From Gorsachius magnificus (Eukaryota > Chordata > Aves > Pelecaniformes > Ardeidae), in NCBI GenBank assembly GCA_034008185.1, contig CM067084.1, positions 65,052,599 to 65,116,598 on the forward strand: DNA of 64,000 nucleotides. Direction: 5' to 3'. The notes under the pieces were generated by a model. That model made no database searches and had not been told where the DNA came from. It saw nothing but the letters and a program-made list of their open reading frames with translations. Shown here piece by piece: positions 35,060 through 46,340 of the stretch. The translations under genes were made by a program, and so were the position numbers. Numbering within the stretch: position 1 is the stretch's first letter; the number at the start of each line of letters is the position of its first letter.

Positions 35060-35720
35060 TGTCTCCTCATAGCCGTTTTACTTTCCAAATAAACATCGGT
35101 ACTGCAAATCCAAGAACTTTTGTTTTCTGGGCAGCAGCCAGATTTGATTCCTGGTAATTTTTCAGCAACTCTGGCTCTTGAGAATTGTTTTCACCAAATC
35201 AACTTGTGCTGCTAACAGCTCTCTGTTCTGTACCATAGTCAGCATGTTGTCTAAACAGACTATTATCCCGAGCCCTTGCTCACAGAAGGCTGCTACCATG
35301 GAGCTGACAAGAGGCCAAATGGTAGGCTGGAGAACTGCCAAAGTTCTCCTTCCCAGCAAAGCCTGGAGGAACCTTTGACATTTTTTCACCAGCAGGATAG
35401 TAAGACGTCCTTCAGGTCTAATCTCACCATCCAGTTGTCTCTCGTTGAGGTGTCTCTTAGGAGATGGAGCTCTTCATCTTGCAATGCATGTATAGTTCTT
35501 GAGCATTCAGTCTTTTCAGATCTATCACAGATTAATACTCCTTCCTCTGTTCTTTTGGGCATCAGGAACAAATTGCTTGCAAATGTGGTTTGGGCTGAGA
35601 GAATTTTTACCATTAGTTGCTTTCTCATAAGGGAAATCACCTTTTTCTGGTATCAAACATTTGAACTATGGGAAGGGATCTGGGAAATGAGAAAGTATCT
35701 GCCAAATCTGTCAATGTTGA
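35060..35720 (-). pseudogene. DIRS-like reverse transcriptase relic
   Basis: On the minus strand, pieces in different frames line up in order with the RT of DIRS-type (tyrosine-recombinase) retrotransposons: SNLFLMPKR (about 35,577-35,551), EELHLLRD immediately before NWMVRLDLKD (motif A, LDLKD at 35421-35407), then SSLPFGLLSAPW in another frame (motif B, about 35,325-35,290), then GIIVCLDNML with CLDN at 35257-35246 in the place of YLDD (motif C), and finally a NYQESNLAAAQKTKVLGFAV-like block just before the RNase H region (about 35,158-35,099). The 'HLLRDxxxxxDWMVxLDLKD' arrangement separates DIRS RT from Ty3/gypsy and ERV RTs as I know them. Stops (after motif A, after motif B) and at least two frameshifts are present. 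No gag, methyltransferase, tyrosine recombinase or inverted terminal repeat was found nearby. The family call is from remembered motifs. Confidence 0.75.
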
Positions 35721-38700
35721 AATTGTAGACTTTAAATTTTACCAAACTCTTTGCTTCTGTGTATTCCATTGTTGAAACATCATTCATCTTTCTCCTTGGT
35801 CATCTGAGGGGCAGGCCATCTAGGCTTCCTGTGAATTTCATACTTTAAAGAGAGAAATTGCCTATACTAACCAGAAAGCTTAGCACTACATTGGCCAGGA
35901 TATCAAATTGTGAGCATCTGATTTTGATACAGAGCCGAATGCCTGTCCTAGTGGGAAAAGAGAGCAATCCGCTTCTTGGGTGAAAGTCCTGGCATTATTC
36001 AGTTTGATGAAAAATATGTCTGTAGGTTTTTCACTTTACTGAAAATGAAGGGTCAAAAAGGAAAAGAAAGGTTTGGAAAATTGATTTTCTGTCCCATAAA
36101 ATAAATCGGGTTTAAAGAAAAGGATCCAATATCAAGACAAAATGCTTATATATGATATTTTGCATGTGATTTTATTCAAATAACCCAATTATTTGGGGTG
36201 AGTTTGACTGTTTCATGTTAGCTTTGAGCCTATTTACTTTTTATTATAAAAGAAAGTAGGTAGTTGTATATGGTTTTGGACAGGAAATTTGAAGTCAGTT
36301 CCAAAACTCACTCTGGGATTTGATTCATAGAAAGCATTAATTAGGGATCTTTTCCAATGTCATATGATCTTCACAAAGAGTGTTCGATCAATTTTACTAC
36401 AAAGTGATTTGATAGATGCCATTTTAGACTGTTGCATCTGTAATATTTGAGTATTTTACATAGACTACAAAGCATTTTCATATATTTGGCACTTTATAAC
36501 TTATTAAAACTAGTGGCTTTAGGGGTGCCACCATTCCCACTCTAGGATATTTTACCCACTGTACATCAGACGAGGCTCATGACAAGGTGAAAATCCATTG
36601 CGCTCTCTTCCTTTTTCCAGGAGATCTGAGCTGTGCTATTAATCTTACATTACTGGATACTTGAGAAAGCCAATACTTTGCAGCTGAACCATGCTGTTGG
36701 TTCCCTTACTTCCTACACTTCGGATGCAGAAATACTTTCATATGTGTTATCTGCCCAGATTTTAATTCCATGTAGCAGATGATACAGAAAAGCATTTCCC
36801 CTCTCTTATTCACTGAAAAAACAGTGTAGGACAACCATTTTCAGCTGCAACCTTTTGAGCCTTTTTTTCCCTTTTGCAGAAAGCAATTCAGTTGTAGTTT
36901 GCATAAGGAGCAGCAATAAATAAAGAACATTTTTGATCACCTGATTGGAGTGCACAGTAAGCATAAGCACATTCCCATGCTAAGTATTTATACTTACAGC
37001 TTATCAGAGTCTGAAATTGCACATCCAATTTTTTGTAAATCAGGACTGAAGACATCCTGACTTGCACATGAGTCTGATTAGAGGTACTGTATAATAAATG
37101 AAGATTATTTTTACTTCTGCTTTCAAGTCCTGTTGTTGTTTTTTTCTCATCCCAGTGCATTTTATGACCCCTCTGTTATCTTTAACATCCTGCAAGAAAT
37201 AAACATGATCTTTGCTTGATTTGTAAATTTTTTATTTTGTATCTGTGCCGTACATCTGGGTTCCAAACTCTTCTTTTTTTTTTTTTTTTTTTTTTTTTGA
37301 GATCTGGAAAAAACATGATGGTGTTGGAATTGCTCCATGACTCACTTCTCTGATCCATTGTTTGAAATATCATTTTTATCAGACAGTTTCTATTCAATAA
37401 ATCTACTGCATCAGCCATCCCCAACTTTGATTTTTTTGGACGTGACTTTCATTCTTCTATATTTCACAACAAAGAACTCTGAATAATATGAGAAGTTTAC
37501 CTAACAGAGTTGATTATCTCAGAGGTCTGCTTTCTTAAACACAGCTGCAGCTCCCAGTCCTGTCTGAAACATAGTTTGACAATGGCAAAGCAGACCGTGA
37601 ACTTATAGTACCTGGTTACCACATGTGCAAAGATTCTGATCTCCACAGAGGAAGTTCTGTTGTTAACATGGAGGAAATTTTCATGTCCTCTGTATGATTT
37701 TACATTTTATTGATACGACTAACCTTGTCTAGTTTGTAAATGAAGTATATCTTCATAAAGATAAAATTACATATGGCTTCCATTTTTTTTTTAAGTTTTC
37801 TTTTTATTGCTTATATATTTCATGGCCCTTCCAAAGGTTACATCTACCTCATGTAAAAAGCTGTTCCTTCTACAATTGTCTTAGGAAATAATCTAATCTG
37901 CAGTAATCAGAAGTAGTTTTATTCCTCCTGCATATGGTCAGTCTCCTTTACCCATGGGCTGCTGTTCGGTAACTAAGCTAAGCTTACTGTGCAGGCTTTC
38001 CAGAACAGCCTCTACGGTACCAGATGGATCCCATAAGGGCTCATTATCTCCCATAGGGAACCAGAAGACATAGCTAAACTACTCCCAGGGCCAGTTCAAT
38101 TTTGGAAGCAGGTCGGTTATGTTAGTGTAGCTCTTCACCCAATCTAGTTAAATCACTCTACACGACATCATGACATTCCCAGGAAAAAAAGAAAAGAAAA
38201 AAAAAAAGCAAACAAGCAAACAAAAGTTCAAGCAAATCCAGTCTGCAAAAGTAATTGTTCTGTAGTATTAAGAATCTTTGAACATTATAAGGAGATGCTC
38301 TTAGCATTGACTTTTGAGACACAAAGTAGGGACTTTTCTCAAGACATGATAAACATGCTCCTGTTAAGTATTGTTGCTGCTGCCATCTCTCGATCTGGGT
38401 GTGGTGAGGTTTGTAGACCGGCCTCATATTACAGCACTGGTTCTGTGCAAGCCTTTAGTTTCTCCTTGCTATGATCCAATTCCCCCGGCTCATGTTCTGA
38501 GACAGAGCATGTGCCTGATCCCCATGGTGGCCCTTCTGCCCACTAACATTCTCCAGTTTCCATCCAGGGTGCTCATTCTTGTCTTCGCTAAAATGCATCC
38601 TCAGGGACTATCCAAACTTTTAAAGTTTAAGTCCTTAACTCAGCTAATGGGTTTGCTTCCTTCACAAGGTAATGGCAAACTCTTGCTTTCTCTCTTAATG

Positions 38701-41167
38701 ACTGTATCAGAAACCTAGACTTTTGCTTAAAGCTCCTGTATTAGATGTGTGCAGTTAGGTGCATTGAATAACAAACATTCAAACAATTTCTTGTTGTTAG
38801 CAAAATTTTAACAATATATGTTAAATGCTTACCTTTCAATTAATAAATAAATTCCACACTTTACTAAGGCATTTATTTTATATGCTTGGTGAAAAATTTG
38901 TCTTAAGATTTACACTTCACTACTTTTTATGTCTGATGCTCCAGAAGAATATCACAGGTTACTCGTGACAGCTAAAATATAAAATAGAACTTCTATTCTT
39001 ACTCTTTATTATTTTGTGTCATCCCTAAAATCAGAGTACCATTTCTGAAAACATTACATCAGTCACTTGGCATACACCTTATTTATTCATTTTAGTAAAT
39101 AAGCAATATATAACTTAAAACCAGGTTATATCTTAGAATGTTATACCTTAAAAGCTGAAGTGTAAAATGTTTGCTCCCACTGGAGATTCATTACTGGCAA
39201 ATCAGCACAGTTTATGACAGCCAAAATTTCTGAATAGTGTTAAAAGAAACCACAAATTGAGTCTGAATTCGTGAATCTAATCCTAGAAATCACTTCAGGT
39301 CCTTTGAAAATCTCTCACCTCTACTCTTTTTGTCAGACTAATGTTAACTAATAATTTCCACAACTGTGGTTGGTACAACATTGCTAAAAGCAATGGGTTG
39401 GAGGGAGATAGAAAGATATTGTGGATTTGAGTTATGGCCAGAGAAGAGACAACTTCTGCATCCTGTGGGAGCTGTTGAAGGATGCTGAAGGTGGGGCTAA
39501 GCAGACAGGAGAACAGGTCTTATGGTCCTGTAGCACAGCTCAGTTTAGGAATAGAAACTCAGGAAGGAAAATAGAAGTGAGGAGGAATGGGGAAAGAGTG
39601 AAAGTGTCAGGGAGAAATTAAAATGTAGGGAAGGAAGTTCTGGGGTTTTTTTTATGCATATTATAATGATGCTAGGACTCTCAACAGGAGCAGGTATCTT
39701 GCAAATGAGAAGATGGATATAGCAGTTGCCCTGACGAGCTTAAACATGTGGGGATAAAAAATGTGGTACTGAATATAGCGGTTTGAAAGACACTAGCCTG
39801 AACGTGTGGGAATAGTAAAAGATGTGTCACTGAGTTCAATAGCAGAAAGGAGCTGAGGTGCATCATATATCAAATTCACATGTATCTGAAGTTGAAAGTA
39901 TCACAATGCTCTGCAAAGGCCCTTCTCACCTCAGAGCTGTAGAAAGAACAAAGACACAGGCAAAGGACAGACTGTAGAGAAAGGAATGTTACTGAAATCT
40001 CCAAGACAAAAAGTGGAAAACAATCTGCACTGGCTTCTCTTTTAATCTGCAATTACTTTTATCTTACAAACAGTTAAGCTGGTGATGTGAAACATGCCCT
40101 GCTTTATTGATGGAAACGAAGACAACAGCTGATTTACTTCTCATTCCCAAATTAATTTTCATTATGAGTGACTGATCAGTCTCCTCCCAAATCTAACTTA
40201 AAATGCTATCAGAAACCATTATTTGGTAAATTAAACTAATTTTCATGTTTGTTTTTCATTTGTACTCTCAGTGCAGCTACATTTTATGAGCACAGTACAA
40301 GGATGCATATGCATCTCTATCCTTTTCCTGATCAGTCAGTGGCTGCTGAAGACATTATTTGTGAGTGTTTCCATTTCTCACCAAAATAAGGCCAGTTTTC
40401 ATAATAAAACTCTCACACCAAAATGGTTCTTTTTATGAAAATCCTATGACTTTCTAGCATTCAGCATAGTGAGGATATAGAGCCACCTGACAGCATGAAA
40501 GAAGACTGGTACAGCAAACCACCACCCAGGACTTTCAGGTTTTATAAGAAAGAGTGAAATAGTCATTTCCCAAAGAGATGTGCATCTACAATGGTGTATA
40601 TAATTTCTTAATCTTTTCAGATACATTTGAGGATGTTCTTTTTATTCATACACATACTTTGTCTTTTCCTGTAATCTGTTACATTGTTGTCCTCAATAAC
40701 ATCTTGTGGTACTAGTCACACAGGCAAAATATATATTATATAAAGTTCTCTTTTATCAGTTTTATGTTTGCTGTCTTCCAGTTCTATTGAATGTCCCCAT
40801 TGATCTTCTGCAGAAAAGGTCTAGAAAGGATCTGAACAAATCCCTAATAATTTTCTGCTTTTAATTACACTAAGCACTACAAAGCTTGAATTATGGACTA
40901 CAGACTACTGTGAAGAAATTCATGTATGTAACCTTCAAAATTATCTACTACTTATATTCCAATAGGTATCTGGAAAAATGCTAGCATTATTCACATCTGT
41001 CAAGTAATGCTTTTTTTTCTTAGTAATAACAAATACTTTTTTTTTTCTGCATTTTCTAGCTGAAGCACCTTGAAACTGAAGATCTTTCTTTGGAACCTAT
41101 GGGAGTTACAGTTGAGTAAAGGGAAAATACGAATATATCAAGTTCCTGCTACTTAAACCCTGTTTAT
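35721..41167. other. unique AT-rich non-coding sequence
   Basis: No gene is recognised. It contains a T25 tract (37274-37298). 35,721-36,100 could hold further decayed sequence from the DIRS-like element, but no motif is readable. Confidence 0.5.
37274..37298. repeat. 25-base T homopolymer
   Basis: An uninterrupted T25. On the minus strand this is an A25 that could be a retroposed poly(A) tail, but no polyadenylation signal or recognisable transcript lies just upstream of it on that strand. A simple homopolymer is the safer call. Confidence 0.85.
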
Positions 41168-41239
41168 TACATTACCTGGGGGGTGAGTAAGCAAATGGCT
41201 ATGTGGTGCATAGTTGCTGGCTGGGGTTAAACCACAACA
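41168..41239 (+). mobile_element. ERV LTR 3' stub, same family as the solo LTRs
   Basis: The U5 end is readable: CTGGGGGGTGAGTAAGCAAA, ATGTGGTGCATAGTTGCTGG, CTGGGGTTAAACCACAACA, ending in CA at 41239. The preceding part of the LTR is missing or unrecognisable. Orientation is plus. Confidence 0.8.
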
Positions 41240-44200
41240 TACATGTACTTGATTACCCTATAAATTAAGGAATTTGAGGGCTCATTCTTGAAATCTGTTA
41301 ATCCATTGTGCATTGAAAACTGTGAGACTACAAACAAATATAAAGACTACTAATAAAGAAATAGATTGTTGGACATGTAACTATGGTGTAGAAGAAAAAA
41401 GATATTAGAAAAAGCTAAGTCATAATTTATGTAATTATTGATAATTGAGAGTCTGACATTTCAGCTAACCCAACTTTAAACAATTTACATTCTATGATTT
41501 ACATCAGAACAGTTTGAAGAAAATATTTATAAGATCATTGGAAATGATTTCTCAGAGATCTTAAATAATACAAATTTTTTTTCTTTAGTGTTTGTAAAGG
41601 AATTCTATGAGATGCTTTGCAGTGCTAGATAGGCCATACAATGAAAAAGTTGGTATGGATGATGTTCACTTCACTGAAGGGAGGTTAATTTTTATATTCT
41701 TCACAGCAGACAGTGCCGGAGTGTTTTACAATATGTTCTTGGTAATAATTTAGGGAATAAGTGAAGCCAGTAGTTGGCAACAACTTCTGAAGGCAACAAT
41801 TTTGCATTGAAATAACCTGTGTGTGCATTTGTTTAGGTCATTAATCTACCTTTCTCAAAATCAGTCATGTTGAGAGAGTTTTAAATTGGCCAAGATCTTG
41901 GCCTTTGTTGCACTGTTATTTAGTATTGCCTGAGGTTTAAAAGAAAATTTAAAAGAAAGATAATACTGCAAAACAGGGGAAATGCTAGAAGCAGAAAAAG
42001 TACTAGGAAGATACCTTGGCAAAACCAAAGCATGTATAGATTTAAGTGGATTTTCTAGTAAAAGAAAGCATAGAATCAATAGTTAGCAGAGTTTTTTGTT
42101 CAATAGACAATCAGTTATGAGTCACAACAAATACAATAAGAAATACAAAGTACCATTTAATAACAAATAAGATGTTTTCTCTAAAAGGTATTAAAACATA
42201 GGAAGACTATCACTATGTTTCATTTGTAATTATTCTCCAGACAGGAAACACTCTAAGTAGAATCCCAAGGATTTAAAGCAGGGTTTGGTGTTGACAGCGT
42301 GTGTCCAGATCCAGAAGACAACTGTATTTCACATGGCCAGTGGCCACATTATGTAGGTTTTCTATACTCTCTGAACTTGTAGCAACATTCTTTTTCCTGT
42401 ATGGATTCTTTTGAACTTTTTTGCTACATCTTAATAAATAAATACATAACATCAAATATTTTCTTTCAGAAAAGAGCAAGTATTACTCAAAATATTTTGC
42501 ATATAACATCCTTTAAACATGCCATTAATATTTTTTCATGAGTTTGGAAAGGGGAAGGAGCAAAAAATTTTTGCTGACATACAAAGCATCTTGGGATTGG
42601 TGTGTCATCTCTTTTCTCTTTCCCTCTTATGTGGTACCAGCACTGTACAAGAGGGTTCTCTGGGATTGTATTCTGGTCACAATGCTGCTACCACAGCAAT
42701 AATGAATGGGGAAAATTGGAGAGAATGGTGAAGTTGTTAAAACGGATTACATCGAACATGGATTAAATCAAAAGCAAAGTCTTCTGTGCCCTTGTGAGAG
42801 ACCACAGCTCCATCTCTGCCATGGAAGAGTTCTTTTGTCCTTAGAGAAAGAGCATCCCATCATTCAAGCTTGTTTGTATGGTTCCTGAAGCATGTCCTCT
42901 TCACGTTTCTATCTCTGTGACAGATATAGGAGATCAAAAGGTGGGATTTAGTTGTTACAAAGATCCACACATAGAGAATAGATGCCTGGCAGATAGAGGA
43001 CATGAAAATTGTATTGCATTAAATGATCTAATAACAGTGAAAGTATTATGTTATAGAAGCCCAACAAATCAATGGCCTTGCAGTTAAGTAGCCTTTTCTA
43101 AGAACAAACCATGTATCATTTGAATGCCTTTCTCTAATCAAATCTGCAGAGACTGTAAACCATGAATAGAAGGACAGAGGAACTTGATATGACAGGGTTC
43201 ACAAGTCATGCGGTCCTGCCCAGGACAAATTTTCAAGACAGTGCAGAACTTTACCTTTTTCAAAGTTGTATGTGTTTCCAGAAGAAACCAGTGAGTTTAC
43301 AAATTTTCTTAATCTGTCTTTGATGACAACAGAATGATTCCTACCAACTTTATACTGTACTCTCTCATCTCACAATTAACACAAGCAATACAGAAAGCAG
43401 TAGATAATGCACAAATAGGAAAAGAAGGCAGCTGCAAATTTGCCCTTTCTCTGCAGTCGTTGTTTTAAGAAGAAATACTTTAAGTCATATGTTTTCATGT
43501 CCTAAAAAGTCATATGATGAGTAGACTTAGGACATGTCAGCATATATACAAACTAATGTTAAAAATTTAATGTATAGTGCACTCCCTCTTAAGACTTTAT
43601 TGTGTATCTTTATGGATTTGGTATCAGCACACAAAAAGAGGGAATCTCTTGCTGCATTTCTTCTTTTCATTTGGCTAATAAAACAAAGAGTTAAAAACTA
43701 TTTATTCGCATTAAATGTGTTAGAATTGCTTTTTCACAGATAGGCTGCTATTTCCAGTCTCTTGTATAAATAGATAGCCTTGGACTAATAAAAATCCATT
43801 TTTAGATCTGTCTTTTGTTTAGGTTTCTAGATAAACATAAGAGTAAGAAAATCTGTAGAGAGAGTAAATATTCATATACAAACATGGCCTAGAATAATGT
43901 TGCCATCTTTGCATGAGATTTACAACACACTCATACTGCTGTATGCTGTGACCAGCAGCATAAACCAAACACTTTGCTTTTGATCAGACATTGTATTTTT
44001 CTTTAAATCTTGGCCACTGTGGTAAAATAATAGGAGGTCATATGTCAGCAGTAAGTGAAAAGATATGTAATGACCATTACTGCATCATATTTGGCAGCCA
44101 TACTGAGGTGCACATTGTGTTCCTGAACCAATTTATACCGCTTTAAGGGCCTCTCTGGAGTGCACTGGTGAATCTATATTTCTGCAGGAAGATGTCTCAA

Positions 44201-46194
44201 CTATGTACTAACCTTTTCACACTCAAATCTCATTGCCAAGGTAAGAGCCTGTACATCAGAGAACAGAGTCTTCTTGGGTACCAATTTCAGGCAATGACGG
44301 TGGGGGAGGGCAGTGTCACTCAATAGTAAAGTTTGGAGAAGAGTCATGTGGCAGCATACATTGACAAGTAATGTGGGGTTTAATCCTATTCTGTTTTCAG
44401 CAACTTTTCATCACTAGCAGTCCAAAGTTGTGGATACAGTTGCATTTAGTTCCACCCGTGACTTCTCCCACTACAGATAGTGGGACTGCTTATGCATTTG
44501 AAGTTAAGCACATATAGAAGCGTTGTATGACCATGGTCATAACCTTTTTCTTCACAGTATTTAAAGTAATTTAAAATTGTTTGTTCAGTTCTTAAAGATC
44601 TCAAGATGACATAGCTGGAAACAGGTGTTTCTGCACTTGTTCCTGAAGATATGCAGGTATTGACTTAATGGTTGTGACCTCAAGTTCCAGGAGACAATTA
44701 ATGACAGTGTCAGAGCAGTATATAACTTCTTTTTAAAGAGAATAAACACAATTGTTAGAAGAAGAGTATATCTAAACATGAGAGATATAATTTTCAGGTC
44801 GAAATGGATGCTGAGGGCTCATGTGCAGTGAGGTATTTATTGCCAAAGGTGTTATCTGGATTCCAGAATTATTTCTCCATCTCTCTTCACAATAAATAGC
44901 TCCCCTGTGCCACTTAAAAAGGCCATGGCATTCAGTTCATTTCATGGAGAATGAGCAGCTTGTTACTTGGATGGGATAGAATTTATTCCCATGCATCATT
45001 TTTTTCTTTCCAATTATGAAATATTTCAAGATGCCTGAGAAAAGATCTTTTATGCAGTATTAAATGATTTTTAAATGGGCTGGACAAAGTTTTTTTCTAA
45101 AATAAAAAAGAAATGTTTCCCATTAACTCATTACTTCCAGATTTCTTTTTGCTGTTATAAAAGCCATGCTTAATTTAATTTCTTTTTCTTGACTAATGTT
45201 CTGCTCTGAGATCCTGATCTTTTGCAAGTGTTTGGATGTATTTCCTCAAATTGTATGATAGACCAGACTCTAGTGCTGTAGAAAGGCATATAAGACTGGA
45301 TCTAGAGCTCTCATTATCAGCATATCCTTCAATCACTGACATGTGGCTACCACATAAAGGTAAAATGTTTGATTTTGTCCAACAGGACATATTCCTGTTT
45401 GTAACTTTCAATGTTTTGTGTCATTTTCCATATTTTGAATAGAGATCTCTGAGCCTGACACAAAATGAAAAATCTGGGCTAGTCATTACATAGCTGAAGG
45501 AACATGTCCAAGAGATCCTAGAGCAGTAATCTGCTTTCAGATCTGTGAAAGAAGTAGCAGTCACGACAGGTTAAAGTAGTCAACATAACACGATAAAGAA
45601 ACCAAGCCAAAACAGTAACTTCTTGACAAAGTACATTCCTTGAGTGACCTTCTGCTGGTGTTCTTGCAGCTTCTAATAATCCAAAAGATGGAAAATAAAA
45701 GACTTAGGAAAACTTGCATTGAGCAGAGAAAACTCATAGCTTGAAAAGTTGTTGAATACAGTACTGAAATAAGCCTTCCTAAATTCAATCAGCTGCTATT
45801 TGCTACCAGTCATATTGAGAGTGAATAAGTTTCTAGAGGTTTTAAAGAGGTTGTTGACCTCGTCATGGCTAGGTACAGGGAAACCATGCACAAAATAAAG
45901 TGTTGAATATTAAATAATGATGCTTCTGAATTAATGTAATAAGCTTGCTCCATCACTCTTTATTGTATACTCAACAGCCTTTCTCCCAGAAATATCTGCA
46001 AAATAACTAGTGAAACAAAACCATCTCCATCTATAATTTATAGAGGTATGCTGCATATTGTTGCCACTTAGAATCTCCAGACTCTGCTTGAACTAACAGG
46101 TGAAGAAAAACTGGATATTTGCTATTTTATTAACACTACATATTTCAGCCAAGACTGTGCTTGATCCTGCATAAAAATAATATGAATTTTGTAT
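41240..46194. other. unique AT-rich non-coding sequence
   Basis: No gene or repeat is recognised. Confidence 0.5.
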
Positions 46195-46340
46195 TTATTG
46201 TTCAACACCCATGGATTTCCAAGCACTTTAGATAAGAGATCTTATTGTTTATGGACAGGAATCTGAGGCACATCACTGCTGCAAACTTTCCTCAGGTAAC
46301 ACAGCAGGACACTGGCAGAGGAGAACCCCAGATGGATGGG
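46195..46340 (-). repeat. MIR-like SINE relic
   Basis: In antisense orientation: CCAAGCACTTTAGATAAGAG, GGACAGGAATCTGAGGCACA, CTCAGGTAACACAGCAGGAC and ACTGGCAGAGGAGAACCCCA match the MIR antisense blocks 'gcactttacagataag', 'ggaaactgaggcacag', 'aaggtcacacagctag' and 'tggcagagccaggattcgaacccagg'. Confidence 0.68.
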
